From Nannocystis punicea (GTDB lineage Bacteria; Myxococcota_A; Polyangia; Nannocystales; Nannocystaceae): a DNA stretch of 64,000 bases. The position numbers were made by a program, and so were the translations under genes. The notes under the pieces are model-generated. The model saw only the letters and a list, made by a program, of their open reading frames with translations. It had not been told where the DNA came from and did no database searches. How positions within the stretch are numbered: position 1 is the first letter of the stretch; every line of letters begins with the position of its first letter. The stretch lies in contig NZ_CP114040.1 of assembly GCF_026965555.1 (NCBI RefSeq), forward strand, positions 4,402,001 through 4,466,000, in the 5' to 3' direction. Positions 19,758 to 30,075 of the stretch are shown piece after piece.

Positions 19758-19961
19758 TCACCGCGGCCGGCGCGCGCGCGTGGGCTTCTCTGGCCCGGTG
19801 CTCGGCCCGAATACCTCTTGCAACACCTGATCGGCCGGGATCAGCTCGACCTCTCCACGGTCCAGCTCCGCCAACCTGCGCTTCACCGCCTTGCCCAGCG
19901 TGACCTCATCAGCGTCCGTGAGGATTCGCGGCGGGCGCCCTGCAAAAGAGTGGCTCGTCAT
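19758..19961 (-). CDS. Addiction-module antitoxin-like protein
   Basis: 67 residues from ATG 19961. The core VKRRLAELDRGEVELIPADQ matches the C-terminal half of addiction-module components (TIGR02574-type antitoxins, usually ~75 residues), whose typical sequence is ERRLAELDxGEVxxIPWEE. The N-terminal half is short and the C-terminus is basic. Normally the antitoxin precedes the toxin on the same strand. Here the ParE-like reading frame lies divergently, with only 14 bases between the two start codons, which implies an inversion or a rearranged locus. It probably neutralises, or once neutralised, the neighbouring toxin. Confidence 0.6.
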   Translation of the reverse strand: MTSHSFAGRPPRILTDADEVTLGKAVKRRLAELDRGEVELIPADQVLQEVFGPSTGPEKPTRARRPR

Positions 19962-19975
19962 CTCGATTTCGTAGC

Positions 19976-20281
19976 ATGACGCGCGACATTGAGCTGGGAA
20001 AAAGAATCGGCCTCCATCCCGAGGCGAAACGGGAGACCGAGGAGGCTCGCGACTTCGCCGCACAGCTGGGCTCCGTACATTTACTACGCCTCGAGCGTGA
20101 GATCCGGAACGCCTTCGAGGCCATGGCTCGATTCCCCAGCGCCTGGCCGCCGTATCTGTTCGGCACCCGGCGCTGTTTTCTTCTCGGGCTGCCGTATTTC
20201 TTCGTCTACCGCAAACGGCGGCGCGTCGAGGTGGTGGCACCTTGCCATCACCGGCAACGGCCGGGGTCGTGGCGGCGCCGA
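19976..20281 (+). pseudogene. RelE/ParE-type toxin reading frame that has lost its stop
   Basis: From ATG 19976 (MTRDIELGKRIGLHPEAK) the frame encodes the ParE-family pattern: LHPEAKRETEEARDF, the FPSAWPPYLFGTRRC bend, LPYFFVYRKRRRVEVVAPCHH and RPGSWRRR. The family usually ends right after this last motif, but here the next codon is CGA (20279-20281), one transition from TGA. The frame then runs on, antisense through ung, to a stop at 21110-21112. The core (about 101 residues) is otherwise intact. The 14-base divergence from the antitoxin gene leaves almost no room for a promoter. I call it a probable stop-loss remnant; an active long fusion is the alternative. Confidence 0.5.
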
Positions 20282-20284
20282 CTG

Positions 20285-20971
20285 TCAGAAGATTTGCCAG
20301 TCGATCGCCGGGTAGCCGAGGCTCTCGAGGGCGGTGTTGATGGCCGAGAACGGCCGGCTGCCGAGGAACTTCGGGCCCTTGCCGAGGATCGGCGAGGGGT
20401 GCGGGGCGGCCACGATGCGGTGGCGGCGCTCGTCGATGAGGGCGGCCTTCTTCTTGGCGAAGTCGCCCCACAGCGCGAACACCACCGGGTCGCTGCGGTC
20501 GCTCAGGGCGCGGATGACGGCGTCGGTGAACTTCTCCCAGCCCTTGTTCTTGTGCGAGCCGGGGGTGTGGGCGCGGACGGTGAGGACCGTGTTGAGGAGC
20601 AGGACGCCCTGCTCGGCCCAGGACTGCAGGTTGCCGTGCGTCGGCGCGGTGCACCCGAGGTCGGCGGCCAGCTCCTTGAAGATGTTGGCCAGCGAGGCCG
20701 GCGGCTTGACCCCGGGCAGGACCGAGAAGCACAGGCCGTGGGCCTGACCCTCGTCGTGGTACGGGTCCTGGCCGAGGAGGACGACCTTGACCTGGTCGAA
20801 CGGGGTCAATTCGAAGGCGCGAAACACGTCTTCCTCGGCAGGATAAACCGTATTGTTTTCGCGCTCATAGCCGACGAAGTCGACGAGATCCTTGAAGTAT
20901 GGCTTGGCCATCTCGTCGGCCAGCACCCCGTGCCAGCTGCCGGGCAAGGTCCAGTTGCCGTAGCCGTACAT
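20285..20971 (-). CDS. ung: Uracil-DNA glycosylase, family 1
   Basis: 228 residues from ATG 20971, six bases after AGGAGG. The water-activating motif GQDPYHDEGQAHGLCFSV and the leucine-loop motif HPSPILGKG are both present, with LLLNTVLTVRAHTPGSHKNKGW between them, so the enzyme looks intact. It excises uracil from DNA after cytosine deamination or dUMP misincorporation. The upstream aminopeptidase gene ends 11 bases before it, giving a likely two-gene transcript. Its 3' end abuts the apparent end of the degenerate toxin frame. Confidence 0.95.
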   Translation of the reverse strand: MYGYGNWTLPGSWHGVLADEMAKPYFKDLVDFVGYERENNTVYPAEEDVFRAFELTPFDQVKVVLLGQDPYHDEGQAHGLCFSVLPGVKPPASLANIFKELAADLGCTAPTHGNLQSWAEQGVLLLNTVLTVRAHTPGSHKNKGWEKFTDAVIRALSDRSDPVVFALWGDFAKKKAALIDERRHRIVAAPHPSPILGKGPKFLGSRPFSAINTALESLGYPAIDWQIF

Positions 20972-20982
20972 GCGCGACCTCC

Positions 20983-22443
<1,461 letters not shown>

Positions 22444-22585
22444 GGCCGGAGCATGCCACAAGCCGTCGACCGCGTCGTCCTGCGCCTCTACGCGCGCGCC
22501 ATTGCGGCGACTGCCGCCGGGTTTTGCCGAAGACGCGCAACACCGGGGGAAGGTGTGTTAACGTCACAGGGTCCCCCGAGAAGCC

Positions 22586-24661
22586 ATGAGCAAACCGGAA
22601 GACCAAGCACAAGCAGACCCCCTGCTGGGGACGACTTTCGCTCGGCGCTACTTGATCGAGCGCCGGCTCGGCCGCGGTGGGATGGGCGTCGTGTACCAGG
22701 CGACGCAGATCGATCTGAATCGCCCGGTGGTCCTCAAGGTGCTGGCGCCCGACTGGGTCGGCGACTCGGAGGCCCTGGCCCGCTTCGAACGCGAGGCCCG
22801 CGGGCTCTCCAGCCTGCAGCACCCGAACATCGTGACCATCCACGACTTCGGCAAGGTCGACGGCCGCGCCTTCATCGTCATGGAGTACGTCCAGGGCGAG
22901 ACGCTCGACCGGTTCGTCCGTCGCCGCGGCCACCTCACGCTGGCCGACTTCGTGCCGATCGCGGCCCAGGTGCTCAAAGGCCTCGGCGAGGCCCATTCGC
23001 GCGGGATCATCCACCGCGACATCAAGCCCGCCAACATCATGCTGTGCGAGCGCCAGGGGCGCGCCAACTACGTCAAGATCCTCGATTTCGGGCTCGCCAA
23101 GCTGGTCTCCGGCTCGTCCGACATCACCAAGCAGAACGTCCTCGGCACGCCCACCTGCCTGTCCCCGGAGCAGATCCTGGGCGAGAAGATCGACCAGCGC
23201 GTCGATGTTTACGCGGTCGGCATCCTGTTCTACTTCATGCTGACCGGGGTGATGCCGTTCCAGGCCGACAACGACGCGTCGGTCCTGTACAAGCACGTCC
23301 ACGAGAAGCCGCAGCCGATCCAGGAGCTCCTGCCGGCCGACTCCGGCGCCCCCGAGGGGGTGCTGGAGCTCATCAGCCGGTGCCTCGAGAAGAGCCGGGA
23401 ACGGCGCCCCCGCGACGCCAACGAGGTCGTCGAGGGGCTCATCGATCAGGTGCCGTTCTCGATGTTCCGCCTGCCGCGGGCCCAGCCGCGGACCGAGCCG
23501 CTCGAGCCGGAGGAGCCGCAGAGCAGCACCGAGCACAGCAAGCCGATCCCGTCGCCGGAGAACATCGTGGTCGGCACGTTCGGCCGGCCGCGGTCGGCAC
23601 CCGCCGTTGCCGCCGCGCCCCTTGCGCAGGGGATGCCGGGCGCGCCAGGCGGAGGGCAGACGATGTCGCCGTCGGTGATGCCGATCACGGCTCAATTTCC
23701 GCAGGCGACGCTCGACCAGCTCAAGGCGCAGGGCATCCCGCTCGAGGGCGGGAGCCTGGTGCAGAGCCAGGACGGGCGGACGCTGTTGGTCGTCGGCCCC
23801 CAGGCCCAGGAGGCCGCGGCCCGGCAGCGCACCCTGAACCTGGTCTACGGCGGGGTCGCGGCGCTCGCGGTAATTGCGCTGCTGGTCTACGTGTTCGGCG
23901 GCGGCGGCCCGGCCGAGGCCGAGACGGAGCGACCGGAGGTGGCGACCCGCGACGAGGGAGGGCGCGAGCAGCTGGAGGGCAACCTCGACAAGATCGCGCA
24001 GCTCATCGACGAGGGCAAGCTGCCGCAGGCGGAGCGCAAGCTCGAGAGCGCGGAGGAGGAGTTCGCCCGCGACCCGGAGCTGTCCGACCGCGCCGACGAG
24101 CTGCGATCGCGGCTGGAGGTCATGAAGGCGCTGGCCAGCGCCCGCAAGCACGAGCGCGACGGCGATCGCATCAGCGCGGTCAAGGGCTACCGCGACGTGC
24201 TCGCGCTCGACGCCGGCAACGAAGAGGCGAAGCAGCGCATCAAGGGGCTTTACCCCAACCTCAACCCGGACATGGGGTTTGCGATCATCTCGATCCGCTC
24301 GGCCCCGGTGACTGCGGAGGTCACGCTCGATGGCGGGCCTCTGGGCTCGACCCCGATCGAGGTGCCGCTGCACGCGGGCAAGTACAACATCTCGCTGACC
24401 GCGCCGGGTTACGGGCCGATGCAGACCGCGCTCAGCGTCAGCGCCGCCAAGGACCAGCCCTACGACTACCTGCTGACCCGGACCGGGGCGCCGACGAACC
24501 CGCAGCCGCCGGTCGAGCAGCCCAGGCCGCCCGCGGGCGGCGGGACCAAAAAGCCCGGAGGCGGCGGGAGCAAGAAGCCGCCCGACGGACAAGTCAAGCA
24601 GAAGCCGAACCCCGCGCCGGAGGACGATTTGTTGCCGGTCGGTCCGAGCAAAAAGCGGTAG
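22586..24661 (+). CDS. Membrane Ser/Thr protein kinase with PEGA domain
   Basis: 691 residues. The kinase domain is at ~20-290: Gly loop GRGGMGVV (29-36), K51, HRD 143-145 with KPAN, DFG 167-169, and SPE in place of APE at 193-195. A Pro-rich juxtamembrane linker (~290-410) leads to one transmembrane helix (~417-438). Outside are an alpha-helical TPR-like region and a PEGA domain (~565-630, ISIRSAPVTAEVTLDGGPLG). The tail is Gly/Lys/Pro-rich. The kinase end is cytoplasmic and the PEGA end periplasmic, probably sensing envelope state. A TPR protein and a substrate-binding lipoprotein follow on the same strand, separated by 59 and 25 bases, and may form a signalling set. Confidence 0.93.
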   Translation: MSKPEDQAQADPLLGTTFARRYLIERRLGRGGMGVVYQATQIDLNRPVVLKVLAPDWVGDSEALARFEREARGLSSLQHPNIVTIHDFGKVDGRAFIVMEYVQGETLDRFVRRRGHLTLADFVPIAAQVLKGLGEAHSRGIIHRDIKPANIMLCERQGRANYVKILDFGLAKLVSGSSDITKQNVLGTPTCLSPEQILGEKIDQRVDVYAVGILFYFMLTGVMPFQADNDASVLYKHVHEKPQPIQELLPADSGAPEGVLELISRCLEKSRERRPRDANEVVEGLIDQVPFSMFRLPRAQPRTEPLEPEEPQSSTEHSKPIPSPENIVVGTFGRPRSAPAVAAAPLAQGMPGAPGGGQTMSPSVMPITAQFPQATLDQLKAQGIPLEGGSLVQSQDGRTLLVVGPQAQEAAARQRTLNLVYGGVAALAVIALLVYVFGGGGPAEAETERPEVATRDEGGREQLEGNLDKIAQLIDEGKLPQAERKLESAEEEFARDPELSDRADELRSRLEVMKALASARKHERDGDRISAVKGYRDVLALDAGNEEAKQRIKGLYPNLNPDMGFAIISIRSAPVTAEVTLDGGPLGSTPIEVPLHAGKYNISLTAPGYGPMQTALSVSAAKDQPYDYLLTRTGAPTNPQPPVEQPRPPAGGGTKKPGGGGSKKPPDGQVKQKPNPAPEDDLLPVGPSKKR

Positions 24662-24720
24662 TCTCTAGCTCTCGGGTTCGTGAGGGTCGCGCGCGCGTCG
24701 ACCCGCCCTGAAGGCCCCCC

Positions 24721-25587
24721 ATGAAGAAGCCGATCGTCACCCTCGTGGCCGCTGCGTTTCTCGCCTCGAGCATGCCCGCCCGCTCGGCGGCGGCCGCGGT
24801 GTACGTCCCGATCGCCGTGCGAGCGGCGCTGGCCCAGCCGGCGCCGACAGACGCCAACGGCGAGACGTTCGAGACCCTGGCCGAGCAGGCGCGGGCCAAG
24901 TACCGCGAGAAGGACTACGCCGGCGCGGTCGCGCTGTTCGAGCGGGCCTACGCGCTCCAGCCCGACCCGGCGATCCTGTTCAACATCGGCCGGATCCAGG
25001 AGCAGGCCAACAACGTCGACGCGGCGATCGCCTACTACCAGAAGTTCATCGCCGACGAGTCGGTCGACATCGGCCTGCGCGACACGGCGCTGCAGCGGCT
25101 CGCCACGCTCGAGAAGATCGTCGAGATCCGCGAGAAGGAAGAGGCCAAGTCGAAGCCGAAGCAGGCCGAGCCGGCCAAGCAGCCGGAGGCCGGCCAGCCG
25201 GTCGGGCCGCAGCCGGGGCCGCAGCCGCCGGCCACCGACGACAAGTCGGGGCAGAACAAGGCCAAGATCCTGCGACCGATCGGCTACACGATGTTCGGCG
25301 TCGGCGCGGCGCTGCTGATCGGCGGCGGGGTCGCGGGCGGGCTGGCGAAGGGGCAGGAGAACAAGTTCGAGGCCGCGGAGACGCTCGACGACCAGCGCGA
25401 GGCCGGTCAGAAGGGCAAGTCGCTGGCGGCCACCGCCGACGGGCTGTTCATCGCCGGCGGCGTGCTCGCGGTGGTCGGCATGGTGCTCCTGCTGGTGCCG
25501 AAGGCCCGCAAGTCGAAGGCCGTCCAGGCGATGCAGCCCAAGGTCTCGCCGAGCCAGCTCGGCCTCGGTTACGTCTATCGCTTCTGA
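24721..25587 (+). CDS. Exported TPR protein with C-terminal membrane segments
   Basis: 288 residues. A cleavable-looking signal (1-26) precedes TPR repeats at ~45-125 (ARAKYREKDYAGAVALFERAYAL, FNIGRIQEQANNVDAAIAYY). A Lys/Glu/Pro-rich linker follows, then two hydrophobic segments (~190-210 and ~243-262) separated by a charged loop. This layout is common in myxobacterial proteins encoded next to Ser/Thr kinases, where TPRs act as docking sites in the periplasm. It lies 59 bases downstream of the PEGA kinase and 25 bases upstream of the substrate-binding lipoprotein. No enzymatic motif is seen. Confidence 0.8.
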   Translation: MKKPIVTLVAAAFLASSMPARSAAAAVYVPIAVRAALAQPAPTDANGETFETLAEQARAKYREKDYAGAVALFERAYALQPDPAILFNIGRIQEQANNVDAAIAYYQKFIADESVDIGLRDTALQRLATLEKIVEIREKEEAKSKPKQAEPAKQPEAGQPVGPQPGPQPPATDDKSGQNKAKILRPIGYTMFGVGAALLIGGGVAGGLAKGQENKFEAAETLDDQREAGQKGKSLAATADGLFIAGGVLAVVGMVLLLVPKARKSKAVQAMQPKVSPSQLGLGYVYRF

Positions 25588-25612
25588 GCCGCGAACGCTG
25601 GAGCTTGCGATT

Positions 25613-27181
25613 ATGTCGTCTGTCTTCTCGCATCTGCTTGTCCGGATCTCTGTCTGCGGCGCTCTCGGGGTGATCGCCGGCGCGTGCTCGGCGACCCTCG
25701 ACTTCACCGAGTGCTACGAGGACGCCGACTGCGCGTCGTTCTTCGACGACAACAAGCCGATGTACTGCGCGTCCCACGTCTGCAGGCCCCGCGAGAACGG
25801 CTGCGACGCCAACTCGCAGTGCGCGGGCCTCGGGGACGCGTACATCTGTGCGACCTCGAGTGCCCCGCGCGAGTGCGCGTCGACCGAGTCGGACGAGTGC
25901 GGCGCGCCCATCTACCCCGGCGGCGAGATCAGCGACGACGTCGCGTTCATCGGCGTGATGCTGCCGAAGACCGGCGCCGACAAGGACCTCGGCCTGGCGA
26001 TGGAGAAGGGCGTGCTGGCGGCGGTCGAGGAGTTCAACGGCAGCGGCGAGCTGCTGAACGGCGACAAGATCGCGCTGGTCGTGTGCGACACCCAGAGCGA
26101 GGTCGCGTCGGCGACGTCGGCCGCGCGTCACCTCGGCGACACGCTGACGATCCCGGTGCTCATCGGCCCGGTCGACGACGTCGAGTTCACGACGGTGGTC
26201 GATCAGGTGACGTTCGCCCAGGGCGTCAACGCCTTCACCATGGGGCCGATGATCACGGCCGACATGAGCGAGCTCGACACGTCGACGGGCAGCGGCCTGG
26301 TGTTCCAGGCGATGGCCGGCGCGAAGTACCAGGGCCCCGCGCTGGGCGAGCGGATCGCGGTCGACTTCGCCGGCGACCCGATGGCCAACGCCATCCTGCT
26401 GCTGTCGGAGGACCCCTACGGGCTCAGCCTCTACAACGCGGTGGCGACCGAGGACACGACCGGCCCGAACCAGATCCCGCAGGTCCCCGGCAGCCAGTTC
26501 ATCGCCTCGTACCGCGGGTTCGACGACGCGACCAAGGGCGCCAAGGCCAAGCTCGACACGGCGCTCGACACCTTCGCTAGCCCGCCGATGCTGATCCTGC
26601 TCGGGCGGTCCGAGGTCGCCGACATCATCAAGTACTACAAGACGACCGGGGCTCCGCTGCCGCAGAAGATCTACATCCCCAAGCGGGCGATGGCGGCGGT
26701 CGCGGCGCTGAAGGACCCGGAGCTGGCGAACATCGTCGTCGCCATCACGCCCGACCTCGAGACGCCGCAGCTGGCCAAGCTGCGCACGCGGCTCGGCGAG
26801 TCGGACCTCAGCCCCGAGGGCGCGCTCGCCTACGACGCGACCATGGCCTCGCTCATCGGCATGGCGGCCGTGAAGTCCGGCGACATCGTGGTCGGCCTCC
26901 GCGTCGCCGACGCGTTCAAGAAGCTGTCCGACAAGGCCGGCACTGCGGTCGACTTCGGCGAGGGCCCGAAGAAGTTCGTGCCCGCGGCGCTCACCGCGTT
27001 CCAGTCCAACAAGACGGTCGACCTCACCGGTATCACCGGCACGCTCGACTTCGACACCCGCGGCGAGGTGTGCAGCCCGATCGCCGCCTACACGCTCGAC
27101 GACAAGGGCGGGTGGGTGAAGTCCGCCGTGTTCACGCCGGCCTGCCCCGAGAGCACCGGCACCTGGGCGCCGGTGCCCTGA
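25613..27181 (+). CDS. Branched-chain amino-acid-type substrate-binding lipoprotein with Cys-rich N-terminal region
   Basis: 522 residues. The signal ends in VIAGAC (lipobox). Residues ~27-95 are Cys-rich (CYEDADCASF, CDANSQCAGLG, YCASHVC), unlike ordinary transporters. From ~105 a type 1 periplasmic-binding fold of the LivJ/ABC-receptor class begins (VAFIGVMLPKTGADKDLGLAMEKGV, IALVVCDTQSE, TIPVLIGPVDD). No ABC permease or ATPase gene is adjacent, so it may serve as an extracytoplasmic sensor rather than an importer subunit, possibly for the upstream kinase. The gene ends before a 26-base perfect palindrome. Confidence 0.8.
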   Translation: MSSVFSHLLVRISVCGALGVIAGACSATLDFTECYEDADCASFFDDNKPMYCASHVCRPRENGCDANSQCAGLGDAYICATSSAPRECASTESDECGAPIYPGGEISDDVAFIGVMLPKTGADKDLGLAMEKGVLAAVEEFNGSGELLNGDKIALVVCDTQSEVASATSAARHLGDTLTIPVLIGPVDDVEFTTVVDQVTFAQGVNAFTMGPMITADMSELDTSTGSGLVFQAMAGAKYQGPALGERIAVDFAGDPMANAILLLSEDPYGLSLYNAVATEDTTGPNQIPQVPGSQFIASYRGFDDATKGAKAKLDTALDTFASPPMLILLGRSEVADIIKYYKTTGAPLPQKIYIPKRAMAAVAALKDPELANIVVAITPDLETPQLAKLRTRLGESDLSPEGALAYDATMASLIGMAAVKSGDIVVGLRVADAFKKLSDKAGTAVDFGEGPKKFVPAALTAFQSNKTVDLTGITGTLDFDTRGEVCSPIAAYTLDDKGGWVKSAVFTPACPESTGTWAPVP

Positions 27182-27200
27182 GCCGCGAGCGCGAGAGGCT

Positions 27201-27226
27201 GACCGCCAGGACATGTCCTGGCGGTC
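27201..27226. repeat. 26-base perfect palindrome centred on GGACATGTCC
   Basis: Arm GACCGCCAGGACA followed directly by its exact reverse complement. It lies 20 bases after the stop of the substrate-binding lipoprotein gene, in the 267-base convergent gap 27182-27448, and probably ends that transcript. Confidence 0.9.
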
Positions 27227-27393
27227 ATGCTGCTTTCGGACTCGGTGAGGCGCGCCGCGGCGACGACCGCTGCGAGGGGTGAGGGCGTCCGCGGCGGCGA
27301 GCGCTCACTCGATGAAGGCGTGCCCGGATCGAGAGCTCCAGTGAACAGGCCTCGCCGTCACCTTGCTCGCGCTCGGTCGCGGCTGACAAGCTA

Positions 27394-27425
27394 CAGGGCC
27401 GTTCGGACATGTCCGAACGGCCCTG
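27394..27425. repeat. 32-base perfect palindrome centred on GGACATGTCC
   Basis: Arm CAGGGCCGTTCGGACA followed by its exact reverse complement. It sits 24 bases beyond the stop of the leftward acyl-CoA dehydrogenase gene. The ten-base core equals that at 27209-27218 but the arms are unrelated in sequence, so arm pairing is kept while sequence varies. The rest of the gap shows no gene. Confidence 0.92.
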
Positions 27426-27448
27426 GCCGGGAGCACATGTTTTAAAGA

Positions 27449-29257
27449 TCAGACGAACAGGGCCGGGTCGAGGGCGCTCTCGTCGTTCGACTGGATGCTC
27501 TTGCCGAGGGCGATCGCCTGCGGGAGGAGCGCGGCGACGAAGAACTCGAGGTTGCGCTGCTTGCCGATCAGGTGCGGCTCGTCGCCGCGGGTCTGGCGGA
27601 GGCGGGCGGCGACCAGCGCCTGCTCGATGCACTCGACGCCGAGCAGGACCAGGCCGAACATGCGGGTGAACGGGACGGCCTGCATCATCGCCGCCTCGAC
27701 CTTGCGCGCCTTGCCGAGGCCCGCGAGGTGCATCGCGCTGGCGGCGAGCAGCTGCACGGCCTTGCCGATCGCCTCCGCGGGGCCGCCGAGGCCGGCCTCG
27801 CCGGCGGCGGCGAGCCGGCCCTGGGCCTCCTGCATCCAGTCGATGAACAGGGCGCCGCCGCCGATCCGCAGCTTGCGGCCGACCAGGTCCATGGCCTGGA
27901 TGCCGTTGGTGCCCTCGTAGATCGAGCAGATCTTGACGTCGCGGACGAGCTGCTCGACCGGATACTCGCCGATGTAGCCGTAGCCGCCGTAGACCTGGAC
28001 CGCGCCGACGGCGACCTCGAAGCCGAGGTCGGTGCAGGTGGCCTTGAGGATCGGCGTGAGCAGGTCGATGCGGCCGCGCAGGCGCTCGCGCTCGGCCGGG
28101 TCCTCGCTGGCGTGCTCGCGGTCGACGACCAGCGCCATGCGCAGCAGCAACGACCGCATCGCCTCGGCGTAGACCTTCTGCGTCATCAGCATGCGGCGGA
28201 CGTCGGGGTGCTGGACGATCGCCACGCTCGGCGCGTCCTGGCTGCGGGCCTCGCGGATCGACTGGCCCTGGATCCGCTCCTGCGCGTAGCCGCGGGCGTA
28301 GTTGTAGGCCGCGGCCGCCATCGCGTGGCCCTGCACGGCGACGCCGATCCGGGCCTCGTTCATCATCAGGAACATCAGCTCGATGCCCTGGTTCTCCTGG
28401 CCGAGCAGCACGCCGCGGCACGGGAGATCGCCGCCGAGGCCGAGGACGCAGGTCGAGGAGCCGTGGATGCCCATCTTCTCCTCGATCCGCAGCACCTTGG
28501 CGCCGTTGCGGGCCCCGAGCGCGCCGCCGACGTCGAACTCGTACTTCGGGACCATGAACAGCGACAGGCCCTTGGTGCCCTTGCCGGCGTTCGGGGTGCG
28601 CGCGAGGACCAGGTGGACGATGTTGTCGGTCAGGTCCTGGTCGCCGCCGCTGATGAAGATCTTCTCGCCCTCGAGCAAATAGACGCCGGGCTCATCCGTG
28701 GGGGTGGCGCGGCAGCGGTTGTCGCCCACCGAGCTGCCGGCGCCGGCCTCGGTGAGGCACATGGTGCCGCCCCACTCGCCGGTGAACATCTTGCGGGCGA
28801 TCATCTCCCGCGTGTCGGCCGGGCCGTGACCCAGGATGACGCGCGCCGCGCCGACGGTGAGGCCGGCGTACATCATGAAGGCCATGCAGGCGCCACACAG
28901 CATCTCGCTCAGGCACATGTGGATCGTGAAGGGCAGGCCGCCGCCGCCGAGCTCGCTCGGCGCCGAGGGCGCCAGCCAGCCGCCCTCGCGCAGGACCTCC
29001 CAGGCCTCGCGATAACCCCGCGGGGTCTTCACGTTGCCCTGGCCGTCGAAGCTGCAACCTTCGAGATCGCCGGGGGCGTTGATCGGCGACAGGACCTCCC
29101 GCGCGAGGCGCTCGCCCTCCGCCAGAGTGGCCTCGTAGACCTCGCGGTCGAGATCGGCGAAGCGCGGGATCGCGGCGAGTTGCTCGTGCGCGGCGAGCTG
29201 GTCGAAGAGGACGAAGTGGAGATCGCGGAGGTCGACGGAGAAGCTGGTGGTGCTCAC
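27449..29257 (-). CDS. Acyl-CoA dehydrogenase, long form (DmdC-like)
   Basis: 602 residues, longer than the ~385 of classical members because of a C-terminal extension as in 3-methylmercaptopropionyl-CoA dehydrogenase-like proteins. It shows TMCLTEAGAGSSVGDN (FAD/substrate contact), GEKIFISGGDQDL, and the catalytic-base region CSIYEGTNGIQAMDLVG with Glu in place. The N-terminal ~80 residues start with a helical extension (FSVDLRDLHFVLFDQL) typical of this subgroup. It should oxidise an acyl-CoA to the enoyl-CoA, passing electrons to ETF. It is alone on its strand; the gene upstream is divergent. Chain-length preference is unknown. Confidence 0.9.
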   Translation of the reverse strand: MSTTSFSVDLRDLHFVLFDQLAAHEQLAAIPRFADLDREVYEATLAEGERLAREVLSPINAPGDLEGCSFDGQGNVKTPRGYREAWEVLREGGWLAPSAPSELGGGGLPFTIHMCLSEMLCGACMAFMMYAGLTVGAARVILGHGPADTREMIARKMFTGEWGGTMCLTEAGAGSSVGDNRCRATPTDEPGVYLLEGEKIFISGGDQDLTDNIVHLVLARTPNAGKGTKGLSLFMVPKYEFDVGGALGARNGAKVLRIEEKMGIHGSSTCVLGLGGDLPCRGVLLGQENQGIELMFLMMNEARIGVAVQGHAMAAAAYNYARGYAQERIQGQSIREARSQDAPSVAIVQHPDVRRMLMTQKVYAEAMRSLLLRMALVVDREHASEDPAERERLRGRIDLLTPILKATCTDLGFEVAVGAVQVYGGYGYIGEYPVEQLVRDVKICSIYEGTNGIQAMDLVGRKLRIGGGALFIDWMQEAQGRLAAAGEAGLGGPAEAIGKAVQLLAASAMHLAGLGKARKVEAAMMQAVPFTRMFGLVLLGVECIEQALVAARLRQTRGDEPHLIGKQRNLEFFVAALLPQAIALGKSIQSNDESALDPALFV

Positions 29258-29466
29258 GATTCCTCGCTTTGGGCCGCGGCGCGAAGGCGCCGTCGCACTG
29301 TGGTACTTCCTCGAACCGAGGGCGTCCAGGCCACAGGCACGGGCTCGCGCCGAGGGTCGGGGGATCGCGCCCCCAAGAGGCGCTGGCGTCGCTTCCGGGC
29401 GCTTCGTGAGGATGCAATCGTCGGCGACGCGCTCCCGCGGGCAGGAGCGCGGCCAAATTGACCGGC

Positions 29467-30060
29467 GTGGCGCAGGTGCTCCTGTTCAACAAGCCCTACG
29501 GGGTGCTGACGCAATTCACCGATCGCGAGGGCCGACCGACACTGGCGAACTTCATCGACGTCCCGGGCGTGTACGCCGCCGGTCGCCTCGACTTCGACAG
29601 CGAGGGCCTGGTGGTGCTGACCGACGATGGGGCCCTGCAGCACCAGCTCAGCGATCCGCGTCACAAGCTGCCGAAGACGTATTGGGTGCAAGTCGAGGGG
29701 ACGGCCGAAGAGGCGGCGCTGGACCGCCTGCGCGCCGGGGTGGTCCTCCGAGACGGCCCGACCGCACCCGCCGAGGTGAGGCTCATCGACCCGCCGCCGC
29801 TGTGGGAGCGAACACCGCCGATCCGCACGCGCCTGACGATCCCGACCTGTTGGTTACAACTTGTCCTGCGCGAGGGCCGAAACCGCCAGGTGCGGCGCAT
29901 GACCGCCGCGGTCGGCTTGCCGACGCTGCGTCTGGTTCGCTGGGCGATCGGGCCCTGGACCCTCGACGGCCTCGCGCCGGGGCAATGGCGGGCGCTGACG
30001 GCCGAGGAGGCGCGGTCCCGGGGTCAGCGCCAGCTTTTCCGCCCGCGGCGGCCGTGCTAG
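29467..30060 (+). CDS. rluE: RluE-like 23S rRNA pseudouridine synthase
   Basis: 197 residues from GTG 29467 (TTG 29458 is three codons earlier). The short RsuA/RluE class lacks an S4 domain: it starts QVLLFNKPYGVLTQFTD, then GRLDFDSEGLVVLTDDG with the catalytic Asp, and REGRNRQVRRMTAAVGLPTLRLVR. This matches RluE, which makes the pseudouridine near position 2457 of E. coli 23S rRNA. The Ser/Thr kinase gene begins 15 bases after its stop, so the two may share a transcript. It is divergent from the acyl-CoA dehydrogenase gene. Confidence 0.85.
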   Translation: MAQVLLFNKPYGVLTQFTDREGRPTLANFIDVPGVYAAGRLDFDSEGLVVLTDDGALQHQLSDPRHKLPKTYWVQVEGTAEEAALDRLRAGVVLRDGPTAPAEVRLIDPPPLWERTPPIRTRLTIPTCWLQLVLREGRNRQVRRMTAAVGLPTLRLVRWAIGPWTLDGLAPGQWRALTAEEARSRGQRQLFRPRRPC

Positions 30061-30075
30061 CGTCCAACGAGCGCG

